Source: Citrobacter sp. Marseille-Q6884 (lineage in GTDB: Bacteria > Pseudomonadota > Gammaproteobacteria > Enterobacterales > Enterobacteriaceae). Taken from it: DNA of 64,000 bases. Location of the stretch: NCBI RefSeq assembly GCF_945906775.1, contig NZ_CAMDRE010000001.1, positions 248,001 to 312,000 of the forward strand, in the 5' to 3' direction. Every line of letters starts with the position of its first letter. Position 1 is the stretch's first letter. Both the position numbers and the translations under genes were made by a program. The notes under the pieces were generated by a model. That model had not been told where the DNA came from, searched no databases, and was given only the letters and a program-made list of their open reading frames with translations. This document shows, piece after piece, positions 35,417 to 44,057 of this stretch.

Positions 35417-37042
35417 TCAGGCAACCTCAAGGACATCTTTCGTCGATTTCACACCCTGATGCATCAGCATCATTAACGCCTCCAGAACGCCACCGCCAAT
35501 GGCGCGGGCTTTGTCAGAAACGCTGGTAAAGTCCGCCACCTCGCCGCGCGGATCGATATCGCCAATTTTAAAGCCGCCCACGACCGCCAGTCCGTCGTTA
35601 AGTAATCCGCGAACCATGCCGGACAGCGGTGCTTTAATTTCATGCTCACCAATCCAGGCAATTACATCCCCCTCTTCCACCAGGTCGCCGAGCTGAACCT
35701 TCGCACGCATAATGCCAGCGGCCGGCGCGCGTATCACCCGCAGCGAAGTATGCCCCATAATATTTCCCGGAACGCCGGTGTTTTCCTGTGCACAGCCCGC
35801 GTAAATAATCTGTCCTAACCAGTGTCCGCGATTGGTTTCGATGACCGCATGACAGTCCTCTCCGGCCGTAAAACCGGGCCCAAGCGCCAGCGTAATCGGA
35901 GCCATATCAATACGCGTACCCAGATTCTGCTTCGCCAGAATCGCATCCACCACGCAGCCGGGTTTTAGCGTATCCAGCAAGGTGCAAAACGGATCGACCA
36001 GTACCGGGATCATCCCCCGATCCGCCAGTTCGATGGCCTCTTCCGCCGTTGCCGCCAGCCGCGCGGTAACGCCTTCAACCGTCATTTCGCCATCAAAGAC
36101 CGCCTGGGCGAATGCCACGCTACGGCGGATCACCGTCGGTTTTTCGACCTCAACCATAAAGACCTTGAAACCGGCATGGAATAACCGTAACGCAACGCCG
36201 CTGGCGATATCGCCTGCACCGCGAATCACCACACGCTGATGGCCAGAAGGGTGCGCCGCCGTGGTCATCAACCCGCCTGGTGCATGATTTTTAATTTGCA
36301 GAATTTCTGCCAGTACGCTCACCGCAATCTCCTGCGGCGTTTCAGCACCGATGTTGTAACCCACCGGCGCATGCAGGCGGGAAAGATGCGCTTCACTGAT
36401 GCCGCTTTCCCGCAGTTGACGTAAAAAGACCTGGACCTTACGGCGACTCGCCAGCAACCCAAGCCACGCCACCGGGCGCTCGATAAGCTTGTTCAACGCC
36501 TCACGATCCTGGTTATTGGTGGCGATAAGGACAAAGTTATCCGGTTGGATCTCAAGGGCATCAATTGCCGCCGAAAAGGAGTCCTCATGCAGAAGTTGCA
36601 CGGCAGGGGGAAACACGTCCGGGTTTAAGCTCTCACGATAAATATCCGCCACGGCAATATCAAAACCCAGTAACGCCGCGCCCTGCGCAATGGCCCGGTT
36701 GACGTGCCCGGCGCCGATTAATACCAGCCGGGGGCGCAGGCCATGCACGCTGATAAAGACAGACATCGCGCCGCCGCAGTCCGACCCAACCGCATCGTTG
36801 CCGCTGCGCGCCATCCGTCCATGAAACAGTCGAGGTTTTCGTTCCTGCAGCGCCTGCAGCGCCTCCTCAATCACCTTGCGCTCCACCATGCCACCACCAA
36901 TCGTACCCACGATAGAACCATCACGATGTATCAGCATCTGGGCCGAATGCCGCGGCGTTGACCCACGGCTATCGATAATTTGCGCCATCGCAAACGGACA
37001 GTTTTGTTCTTCGAGTCTTGCAGCTTCTGTGAAAATATTCAT
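35417..37042 (-). CDS. yqeB: YqeB, selenium-dependent molybdenum hydroxylase maturation protein
   Basis: A 541-residue two-part protein. The N-terminal half is XdhC/CoxI-like (FAMAQIIDSRGSTPRHSAQML..GGGMVERKVIE) with a Rossmann-type LVLIGAGHVNRAIA, then a second nucleotide-binding start (VVIRGAGDIASGVALRL). The C-terminal half is of the EF2563 type with a biotinyl-lipoyl-like GEHEIKAPLSGMVRGLL. The family co-occurs with selenium-dependent Mo hydroxylases and is believed to help insert or process their cofactor. The ATG at 37042 has TTGAGG upstream and matches the E. coli start. It is downstream of yqeC in the same operon. Confidence 0.92.
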   Translation of the reverse strand: MNIFTEAARLEEQNCPFAMAQIIDSRGSTPRHSAQMLIHRDGSIVGTIGGGMVERKVIEEALQALQERKPRLFHGRMARSGNDAVGSDCGGAMSVFISVHGLRPRLVLIGAGHVNRAIAQGAALLGFDIAVADIYRESLNPDVFPPAVQLLHEDSFSAAIDALEIQPDNFVLIATNNQDREALNKLIERPVAWLGLLASRRKVQVFLRQLRESGISEAHLSRLHAPVGYNIGAETPQEIAVSVLAEILQIKNHAPGGLMTTAAHPSGHQRVVIRGAGDIASGVALRLFHAGFKVFMVEVEKPTVIRRSVAFAQAVFDGEMTVEGVTARLAATAEEAIELADRGMIPVLVDPFCTLLDTLKPGCVVDAILAKQNLGTRIDMAPITLALGPGFTAGEDCHAVIETNRGHWLGQIIYAGCAQENTGVPGNIMGHTSLRVIRAPAAGIMRAKVQLGDLVEEGDVIAWIGEHEIKAPLSGMVRGLLNDGLAVVGGFKIGDIDPRGEVADFTSVSDKARAIGGGVLEALMMLMHQGVKSTKDVLEVA

Positions 37043-37089
37043 AAAAACCTCAATGGATATCCTTTCGGTAACTCGGTTTCCCGGAGTCG

Positions 37090-37869
37090 CTATCTCACAA
37101 ATCGGTGCGTAATCGGAGGGCATTCCTGTACGGCGCCTAACCAGATGGCATCCACATCGCCGTTAAGCAGTAGCGGGGTCAGGTTCTGCTCAAGCGCCAT
37201 ATTCTCAGAATGAGAAAAACGGTTGATAAACCAGACCCGGCGAGACGTCGGAGACACGTTTTTAAACGCGCCCTGCGGGTGTTGAATCAGCCGGATAAGA
37301 TGTCTGAGCGCCAGAGGTTCACCCTGCGCCAGGCCAGTGATATCAGCAAACCGCGGCCAACGATGCACACTTTCCGGCCCGACAGGCATCCCCAGCATGT
37401 GCCCGCCCGTTATCGCAATCACGCAGCAACTGCTTTGAGGTATGCAAGGTTCGTGCTCATCTGGCGCTTTGAGGGGATATCCATGCGCGCCGTCGGCTTC
37501 AACCAGAATCACATCGCATTCTGGCCTCGCCGCCAGCGCATCAATCGCAGGGGGTGAAAAGCCGCGAGCCTTACCCGCCGGCGCTTTCCAGGCGTGAAAA
37601 CAGGCCAGCATTGGCTGCATTAATATGGCGTGAGGTAACCGTGCAGGTTCACGGCAAAACAGAACCGGACAGGCGTCATCGGGGAGAAACATATGTGTGG
37701 TCGTGGTGACAATAACGCGCCGCCCCTGGGCACGAAACCATTTTGCCAACCAGAATAGCGTACTGGTTTTTCCTCCCGCGCCCACCACAGAAATAATAGC
37801 GGGTCGGTGATGCCCGCCTAAATCAAAGAACAAGGCGTCACTATCCGGTATATTTTTTGTGATAACCAT
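37090..37869 (-). CDS. yqeC: YqeC, putative selenium-dependent hydroxylase accessory protein
   Basis: A 259-residue protein with a P-loop (VVGAGGKTSTLFWLA, about residues 28-43), VIVTTTTHMF and DVILVEADGAHG, an NTPase arrangement. The family is found with the selenium-dependent molybdenum hydroxylase system. Its exact step is not known. The ATG at 37869 was taken instead of the TTG one codon upstream. It is divergent from mocA with only 26 bp between the start codons, so the two promoters must overlap or lie inside the neighbouring gene. Confidence 0.9.
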   Translation of the reverse strand: MVITKNIPDSDALFFDLGGHHRPAIISVVGAGGKTSTLFWLAKWFRAQGRRVIVTTTTHMFLPDDACPVLFCREPARLPHAILMQPMLACFHAWKAPAGKARGFSPPAIDALAARPECDVILVEADGAHGYPLKAPDEHEPCIPQSSCCVIAITGGHMLGMPVGPESVHRWPRFADITGLAQGEPLALRHLIRLIQHPQGAFKNVSPTSRRVWFINRFSHSENMALEQNLTPLLLNGDVDAIWLGAVQECPPITHRFVR

Positions 37870-37895
37870 CAACCACCATAAATAATGGAATAACG

Positions 37896-38465
37896 ATGCC
37901 CGCTGTTGACTGCATTATTACGGCCGCAGGACTTTCATCCCGAATGGGGCAATGGAAAATGATGTTACCCTGGGGAGAAGGAACGATACTTGATACAAGT
38001 ATCAAAAATGCGCTTCAATTTTGTCAGCGAATTATTCTGGTCACCGGCTTTCGCGCCAGTGAACTGCATGAACGCTACTCGGATAATCCTGACATCATTA
38101 TTATTCACAACCCGGATTATACCGGCGGGTTATTTACATCCATCAAAGCAGCAGCGCAGGCCGTGAGCAGCGAATACTGTTTCATTACCCACGGTGACAT
38201 GCCCTGTCTGACAAAAGAAATATTCAATGAATTATGGCAGTTACGCACAGAAGGCGCGTTACTCCCTCATTATCGCGGCACGCCCGGCCACCCTATTTTG
38301 TTGACCAAAATGTGCCTGATGCAGGCTGCCGCCGATCCGCATGCCCGCAGTATGCGTCAGGCCTTGCGGGCGCAAGCGAATTATCCGGTGGCGATGGATC
38401 ACGCAGAAATAATTTTTGATATCGATACCCCTGAAGATTTCATCAAAGGCAAAAACAGGCAGTAA
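37896..38465 (+). CDS. mocA: Molybdenum cofactor cytidylyltransferase MocA
   Basis: A 189-residue nucleotidyltransferase (YgfJ) that makes molybdopterin cytosine dinucleotide from Mo-MPT and CTP for xanthine dehydrogenase-type enzymes. The N-terminal motif CIITAAGLSSRMGQWKMMLPW binds the nucleotide. THGDMPCLT is the metal-binding segment, and GTPGHPILL the substrate loop. It serves XdhA and probably XdhD in this island. It is divergent from yqeC. Confidence 0.93.
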   Translation: MPAVDCIITAAGLSSRMGQWKMMLPWGEGTILDTSIKNALQFCQRIILVTGFRASELHERYSDNPDIIIIHNPDYTGGLFTSIKAAAQAVSSEYCFITHGDMPCLTKEIFNELWQLRTEGALLPHYRGTPGHPILLTKMCLMQAAADPHARSMRQALRAQANYPVAMDHAEIIFDIDTPEDFIKGKNRQ

Positions 38466-38629
38466 ATATTAACGTGCGCAGTTAAACGATTGCGTTCAAA
38501 TATTTATTTAATCCCCGTTTTATCCTTATCATAATGATACAAACTCACCATTTTTGAGAAAACCAATCATCCTTGCAAAACGCGTGAGACATTACACAGC
38601 CAGAGTGATTTTAATTCTCATTTGCCCGA

Positions 38630-38645
38630 TGTGAGATATTTCACA
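38630..38645. promoter_or_regulatory. CRP-like dyad upstream of ygfK
   Basis: TGTGAGATATTTCACA equals the CRP half-site pair TGTGA-N6-TCACA exactly. A related copy lies 47 bp upstream (38583-38598, CGTGA-N6-ACACA). It could bind CRP or be a site for another activator. Confidence 0.5.
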
Positions 38646-38708
38646 AAGCCAGGTTAAGATTAGAAGCTACTCACAAAATTTTATTTTTAAATCCCACTCT
38701 CACAATAG

Positions 38709-38724
38709 TGGTGCGATTGTTGCT
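38709..38724 (+). promoter_or_regulatory. Sigma54-type promoter of ygfK operon
   Basis: TGGTGC-GATTG-TTGCT fits the -24/-12 pattern with correct spacing, 71 bp upstream of the ygfK start codon. Confidence 0.7.
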
Positions 38725-38795
38725 CTATCTCTCCCAGACCACCGGTTTATCGCTACCGGTTAATCACGATATCTGTATACGCTAAGGAGAGGGTT

Positions 38796-41700
38796 ATGGG
38801 GGATATTATGCGTCCTGTTCCGTTTGAAGAACTATTGACGCGCATATTTGATGAATACCAACAACAACGCTCCATCTTTGGTATTCCTGAGCAACAGTTT
38901 TACTCACCCGCAAAAGAGAAGCTGACCAACGTCTTTGGTGAAACCTGCGCCACTCCCGTCGGCCCTGCGGCTGGCCCGCACACCCAGCTTGCCCAGAATA
39001 TCGTCGCTTCCTGGCTGACCGGCGGTCGCTTCATTGAACTCAAAACGGTCCAGATCCTCGACAAACTGGAGCTGGAAAAACCCTGTATTGATGCCGAAGA
39101 TGAGTGCTTCAACACGGAATGGTCGACCGAATTCACGCTGCTGAAAGCCGGGGATGAATACCTCAAAGCCTGGTTTGTGCTGCATCTGCTGGAGCAGATT
39201 TTCGAACCTTCCGCCGAACGCACCGGGAAATCCTTTATCTTTAATATGAGCGTCGGCTACAACCTTGACGGTATTAAACAGCCGCCGATGCAGCAGTTTA
39301 TCGACAATATGATGGATGCATCCGCGCATCCGAAATTTGCTCAGTATCGCGATATTCTCAGCCAATGGTTACAGGATGACGCTTTCCTGGCGCGCCACGG
39401 CCTGAGTCAACACCGGGAGCGTCTGCAGGCGCTGCCAGACCGTATTCCCGCCACGCTGGTTCACGGCGTCACGCTCTCCACCATGCACGGCTGCCCACCG
39501 CACGAGATCGAAGCCATTTGCCGCTATATGCTGGAAGAAAAAGGGCTCAACACCTTCGTGAAGCTCAATCCAACGCTGCTGGGCTATGCGCGGGTACGTG
39601 AAATTCTCGACAGCTGTGGCTTTGGGTATATCGGATTAAAAGAAGAGTCGTTCGATCATGACCTTAAACTGGCGCAGGCACTGGAAATGCTGCAACGGTT
39701 AATGTCGCTGGCGAAAGAAAAATCACTGGGTTTCGGTGTGAAACTCACCAACACGCTGGGCACGATCAACAACAAAGGCGCATTACCCGGTGAAGAGATG
39801 TATATGTCAGGGCGCGCCTTGTTCCCGCTGTCCATTAACGTCGCTGCGGTTCTGTCCCGCGCATTCGACGGCAGGCTGCCCATCTCCTACTCCGGCGGCG
39901 CCAGCCAGTTAACCATCCGCGATATCTTCGATACCGGTATTCGCCCCATCACTATGGCAACCGACCTGTTGAAACCGGGCGGCTATCTGCGCCTGAGCGC
40001 CTGCATGCATGAGCTGGAAGCCTCAGACGCCTGGGAGATGAAGCACGTCGATGTCGCCCGCCTGACCCGGCTGGCAGAAGAAGCCGTCACCATGGAGTAC
40101 ACGCAAAAACACTGGAAGCCGGAAGAACGCATTGACGTGGCAGAAGGTCTGCCGCTGACCGACTGTTACGTTGCTCCTTGCGTCACGGCCTGCGCCATTA
40201 AGCAGGATATTCCTGAGTACATCCGTCTGCTGGGCGAGCACCGCTATGCCGATGCGCTGGAGCTGATTTATCAGCGCAACGCCCTGCCCGCCATTACCGG
40301 CCATATCTGCGATCACCAGTGCCAGTACAACTGTACCCGCCTGGATTACGACAGCGCCCTGAACATCCGCGAACTGAAAAAAGTCGCGCTGGAAAAAGGC
40401 TGGGACGAATACAGGCGGCGCTGGCATAAACCGGCCGGTTCCGGCTCTCGCCATCCGGTTGCCGTGATTGGCGCGGGTCCGGCGGGTCTGGCGGCAGGTT
40501 ACTTCCTTGCCCGCGCCGGACACCCGGTGACCGTGTTCGAGCGGGAAGCCAACGCCGGTGGGGTGGTGAAAAATATCATTCCTCAATTCCGTATACCGGG
40601 AGAGTTAATTCAGCACGATATCGATTTTGTCGCCGACCACGGCGTGAAATTCGAATATGGCTGCGATGCCAATTTGACGGTTGAACAGCTAAAAAACCAG
40701 GGATATCAGTACATTCTGGTCGCAACAGGCACAGACAAAAACAGTGGCGTGACGCTACGTGGCGACAACCCACATGTCTGGAAATCGCTCCCCTTCCTGC
40801 GTGAATACAACCAGGGTTCGACGCTGAATCTCGGCAAACATGTGGTGATCGTCGGGGCGGGCAATACCGCGATGGACTGCGCACGTGCGGCGCTGCGTGT
40901 GCCCGGCGTAGAAAAAGTCACGGTGGCGTACCGCCGTTCACTGCAGGAGATGCCTGCCTGGCGAGAAGAGTATGAAGAAGCCCTGCAGGATGGCGTTGAA
41001 TTCCGTTTCCTGAATAACCCGGAACAGTTTGATGCTGACGGCACGCTGACGCTGCGCGTCATGTCACTCGGTGAGCCGGATGCGAAAGGCCGCCGTCGCC
41101 CGGTGGAAACTGATGAAACCGTCACGCTGCATGCAGACAGTTTGATCACCGCCATCGGTGAGCAGCAGGATACTGAGGCGCTGAATGCAATGGGCATCCC
41201 GCTGGATGAGAAAGGCTGGCCGGACGTGAAGGCAACCGGTGAAACCCGCCTTGCCGACGTCTTTATGATTGGCGACGTCCAGCGGGGTCCTTCGTCTATC
41301 GTTGCCGCCATTGGCTCTGCGCGCCGCGCAACGGATACCATTCTTGAGCGTGAAAATATTCGCACTCACCACGGCGATAAACACTGGAATAACGTCAATC
41401 CGGCGGAGATTTACCAGCGAAAAGGGACGATCTCCGTGATGGCGGTAGACAAAGACGACCGCGACGCGTTTGTGGCGCAGGAAGCCGCACGCTGCCTCGA
41501 GTGCAACTATGTGTGCAGCAAATGCGTCGATGTGTGCCCGAACCGCGCCAATGTCTCCATCCCGGTTCCCGGCTTCGACAATCGCTTCCAGACGCTGCAC
41601 CTGGATGCTTACTGCAACGAATGCGGTAACTGCGCTCAGTTCTGTCCGTGGCAGGGGAAACCCTACAAAGACAAAATCACCGTCTTCAGCCTGCCGCAAG

Positions 41701-41900
41701 ACTTTGACGGTAGCAGCAATCCCGGTTTTCTGGTTGAGGATGACCGCGTGCGTGTCCGCCTCGATAACCAAAGCTGGGTGCTGAGTATCGACAACGAAGG
41801 TCAGTTCGCCAGCGTACCACCGGAGCTGAATGACATGTGCCGCATTATCAGCCATGTCCACCAGCATCACCATTACCTGCTGGGCCGGGTGGAGGTTTAA
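38796..41900 (+). CDS. ygfK: YgfK, large iron-sulfur flavoprotein oxidoreductase
   Basis: A 1034-residue multidomain redox protein, historically a putative selenate reductase subunit. The N-terminal 400 residues look like an FMN-type TIM barrel (CATPVGPAAGPHTQLAQN, PISYSGGASQLT). A GltD/NfnL-like cysteine region follows (CYVAPCVTACAIKQDIPEY, CDHQCQYNC). Then come the FAD fold (AVIGAGPAGLAAGYFLARAG, about 555) and an NAD(P) fold (VVIVGAGNTAMDCARAA, about 686). The C terminus has ferredoxin-type clusters (CLECNYVCSKCVDVCP, CNECGNCAQFCPW). It is one of the genes needed for anaerobic urate breakdown in gut bacteria and probably moves electrons for XdhD. The ribosome site is AAGGAGAGGG. Confidence 0.95.
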   Translation: MGDIMRPVPFEELLTRIFDEYQQQRSIFGIPEQQFYSPAKEKLTNVFGETCATPVGPAAGPHTQLAQNIVASWLTGGRFIELKTVQILDKLELEKPCIDAEDECFNTEWSTEFTLLKAGDEYLKAWFVLHLLEQIFEPSAERTGKSFIFNMSVGYNLDGIKQPPMQQFIDNMMDASAHPKFAQYRDILSQWLQDDAFLARHGLSQHRERLQALPDRIPATLVHGVTLSTMHGCPPHEIEAICRYMLEEKGLNTFVKLNPTLLGYARVREILDSCGFGYIGLKEESFDHDLKLAQALEMLQRLMSLAKEKSLGFGVKLTNTLGTINNKGALPGEEMYMSGRALFPLSINVAAVLSRAFDGRLPISYSGGASQLTIRDIFDTGIRPITMATDLLKPGGYLRLSACMHELEASDAWEMKHVDVARLTRLAEEAVTMEYTQKHWKPEERIDVAEGLPLTDCYVAPCVTACAIKQDIPEYIRLLGEHRYADALELIYQRNALPAITGHICDHQCQYNCTRLDYDSALNIRELKKVALEKGWDEYRRRWHKPAGSGSRHPVAVIGAGPAGLAAGYFLARAGHPVTVFEREANAGGVVKNIIPQFRIPGELIQHDIDFVADHGVKFEYGCDANLTVEQLKNQGYQYILVATGTDKNSGVTLRGDNPHVWKSLPFLREYNQGSTLNLGKHVVIVGAGNTAMDCARAALRVPGVEKVTVAYRRSLQEMPAWREEYEEALQDGVEFRFLNNPEQFDADGTLTLRVMSLGEPDAKGRRRPVETDETVTLHADSLITAIGEQQDTEALNAMGIPLDEKGWPDVKATGETRLADVFMIGDVQRGPSSIVAAIGSARRATDTILERENIRTHHGDKHWNNVNPAEIYQRKGTISVMAVDKDDRDAFVAQEAARCLECNYVCSKCVDVCPNRANVSIPVPGFDNRFQTLHLDAYCNECGNCAQFCPWQGKPYKDKITVFSLPQDFDGSSNPGFLVEDDRVRVRLDNQSWVLSIDNEGQFASVPPELNDMCRIISHVHQHHHYLLGRVEV

Positions 41901-41902
41901 CC

Positions 41903-43231
41903 ATGTTGATTTTAAAGAACGTCACCGCCGTACAACTCTATCCGGCGAAAGTGCTGGAAGGCGTTGATATCGCCATCGAAAATGACGTGATCGTCGAAGT
42001 GGGAGATGTCCTGACGCACCGCTATCCCGCTGCGCAATGGAAAGAGATGCATGGGCGCATTGTGATGCCGGGTATGGTGTGCGCGCATAACCATTTTTAC
42101 TCGGGGTTATCGCGCGGCATTATGGCTAACATCGCCCCTTGCCCGGACTTCATTTCTACCCTGAAAAACCTGTGGTGGCGGCTGGATCGCGCGCTGGATG
42201 AAGAATCTCTTTATTACAGCGGTCTGATTTGCGCCATGGAGGCCGTGAAGAGCGGGTGTACCGCCGTCATCGATCACCACGCTTCCCCGTCGTATATCGC
42301 CGGTTCACTCTCCACGTTACGCAATGCTTTTCTGAAGATTGGATTGCGTGGGATGACCTGCTTTGAAACCACCGACCGCAATGACGGTATTAAAGAGTTG
42401 CAGGCTGGCGTCGAGGAAAATATTCGCTTTGCCCAGCTTATCGACCGCGCAAAACACGCCAAAACGGAGCCTTATCTTGTCGAGGCGCATATTGGCGCGC
42501 ACGCGCCGTTTACCGTGTCGAACGCCGGGCTGGAAATGCTGCGTGAAGCCACCAAAGCGACCGGACGCGGGTTACATATTCATGCCGCAGAAGACCGTTA
42601 CGACGTCTCCCACAGCCACCATATCTATGGCAAAGATCTGCTGGCAAGGCTGGCTGAATATGATCTCATTACCGACAAAACACTGGTGGCGCACGGCCTG
42701 TATCTCTCAGCTGAGGATATTGCCCTGCTGAACGAACAGGATGCGTTTCTGGTGCACAACGCCCGTTCCAACATGAACAACCATGTCGGCTACAACCCTC
42801 ACCTGACCCACATTCGTCATCTGGCGCTCGGCACAGACGGCATCGGTTCTGACATGTTTGAAGAGATGAAGTTTGCGTTCTTTAAACACCGCGATGCTGG
42901 CGGCCCGCTGTGGCCAGACAGCTTCGCGAGGGCATTGGTTAACGGTAACGAACTGCTCAGTCGCAACTTTGGCGCCCAGTTCGGTCGACTGGAACCGGGG
43001 TATAAAGCCGACCTGACTATCTGTGATTACCCTGCGCCTACGCCGCTGCTGGCTGACAACATCGCCGGACATATTGCCTTCGGTCTTGGTTCGGCAAGTG
43101 TGCACAGCGTCATGGTTAACGGGGTGATGGTCTACGAAGACCGTCAGTTCAATTTCGATTGCGATTTAATTTACTCGCAGGCCAGAAAAGTCGCCGCCGA
43201 GATGTGGCGTCGTATGGACTCACTGGCATAG
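41903..43231 (+). CDS. ssnA: SsnA, putative aminohydrolase
   Basis: A 442-residue member of the amidohydrolase superfamily (guanine deaminase/chlorohydrolase branch). Metal-binding signatures are CAHNHFYSGLSRG, HIHAAEDRYD, VAHGLYLS and LGTDGIGSD. In E. coli it was linked to loss of viability in stationary phase. Here it sits two bases after the ygfK stop and belongs to the purine and selenium-hydroxylase gene set. The substrate is not proven. The ATG at 41903 gives the usual length. Confidence 0.94.
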   Translation: MLILKNVTAVQLYPAKVLEGVDIAIENDVIVEVGDVLTHRYPAAQWKEMHGRIVMPGMVCAHNHFYSGLSRGIMANIAPCPDFISTLKNLWWRLDRALDEESLYYSGLICAMEAVKSGCTAVIDHHASPSYIAGSLSTLRNAFLKIGLRGMTCFETTDRNDGIKELQAGVEENIRFAQLIDRAKHAKTEPYLVEAHIGAHAPFTVSNAGLEMLREATKATGRGLHIHAAEDRYDVSHSHHIYGKDLLARLAEYDLITDKTLVAHGLYLSAEDIALLNEQDAFLVHNARSNMNNHVGYNPHLTHIRHLALGTDGIGSDMFEEMKFAFFKHRDAGGPLWPDSFARALVNGNELLSRNFGAQFGRLEPGYKADLTICDYPAPTPLLADNIAGHIAFGLGSASVHSVMVNGVMVYEDRQFNFDCDLIYSQARKVAAEMWRRMDSLA

Positions 43232-43238
43232 CCCATAC

Positions 43239-43259
43239 CCTCTCCCGTCACGGGAGAGG
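43239..43259 (+). other. Intercistronic hairpin ssnA-ygfM
   Basis: CCTCTCCCG (43239-43247) and CGGGAGAGG (43251-43259), loop of three. This is a common enterobacterial intercistronic element; no U run follows. Confidence 0.55.
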
Positions 43260-43277
43260 TGTTGATGAGGAAAGATT

Positions 43278-44057
43278 ATGATCGAACAATTTTTCAAGCC
43301 AGACTCGGTTGAACAGGCGTTAGAGCTTAAACGCCGCTATCAGGATGACGCGGTCTGGTTTGGCGGGGGCAGCAAGCTTAACGCGACGCCGACACGGACA
43401 ACCCGGCGCATCGCCATTTCCCTGCAGGAACTGGAGCTGGAATGGACGGACTGGGACAACGGCGCACTGCGCATCGGGGCGATGACGCGCCTGCAAACTC
43501 TGCGAGATAGCCATTATATTCCCGCGGCTTTACACGACGCGCTGGGCTTTGTTTACTCCCGTCATCTTCGTAATCAGTCAACCCTCGGGGGAGAAATCGC
43601 CGCCCGACAAGAAGAGTCTGTCATCGTGCCGGTGCTACTGGCACTGGACGCCCAACTGATATGCGGCGATGGTGAAATCCTGCCGCTGGAAGCGTATCTG
43701 GCCAATCCAGGCGATCGTCTGCTGACCGAAATCGTCATTAAAGAACCCTTCCGCCCTTGCGCGACCCGCAAGATCAGTCGTTCACAAGCCGGGTTAACGG
43801 TCGTCACTGCCGCCGTCGCCATCACGGAGCACGATGGCATTCGTATCGCACTGGATGGCGTAGCCGACAAACCTCTGCGTTTGCGCGATGTGGAAACACA
43901 AAAATTAGAAGGCAGCGCGCTGGAGCAAGCGGTCGCTGACGCGATTTTCCCTCAGGAAGATATCCGGGGCAGCGTGGCGTATAAGCGCTATATCACAGGC
44001 ATCGTGGTCGCCAGTCTGTATGCCGACTGCCAGCAGATGGGGGAGGAAGTCGTATGA
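43278..44057 (+). CDS. ygfM: YgfM, FAD-binding subunit of molybdenum hydroxylase
   Basis: A 259-residue CoxM/XdhB-type flavoprotein with WFGGGSKLNA (residues 27-36) as the FAD pyrophosphate loop and RNQSTLGGEIAARQEES as the second FAD motif, followed by the small C-terminal domain. It is the presumed flavin partner of XdhD. Its stop overlaps the xdhD start by four bases (ATGA), so the two are co-translated. Confidence 0.93.
   Translation: MIEQFFKPDSVEQALELKRRYQDDAVWFGGGSKLNATPTRTTRRIAISLQELELEWTDWDNGALRIGAMTRLQTLRDSHYIPAALHDALGFVYSRHLRNQSTLGGEIAARQEESVIVPVLLALDAQLICGDGEILPLEAYLANPGDRLLTEIVIKEPFRPCATRKISRSQAGLTVVTAAVAITEHDGIRIALDGVADKPLRLRDVETQKLEGSALEQAVADAIFPQEDIRGSVAYKRYITGIVVASLYADCQQMGEEVV

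Larger units (their letters stand above)
38466..38795 (+). promoter_or_regulatory. ygfK upstream control region
   Basis: A 330-bp region with ordered elements: a TATCATAATGATA palindrome (38527-38539) sharing its core with the xdhA inverted repeat; two similar dyads GTGAGACATTACACA (38584-38598) and GTGAGATATTTCACA (38631-38645); and a sigma54-type promoter (38709-38724). The layout of distant dyad, middle dyads and -24/-12 element fits an activator-dependent promoter. Confidence 0.6.
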
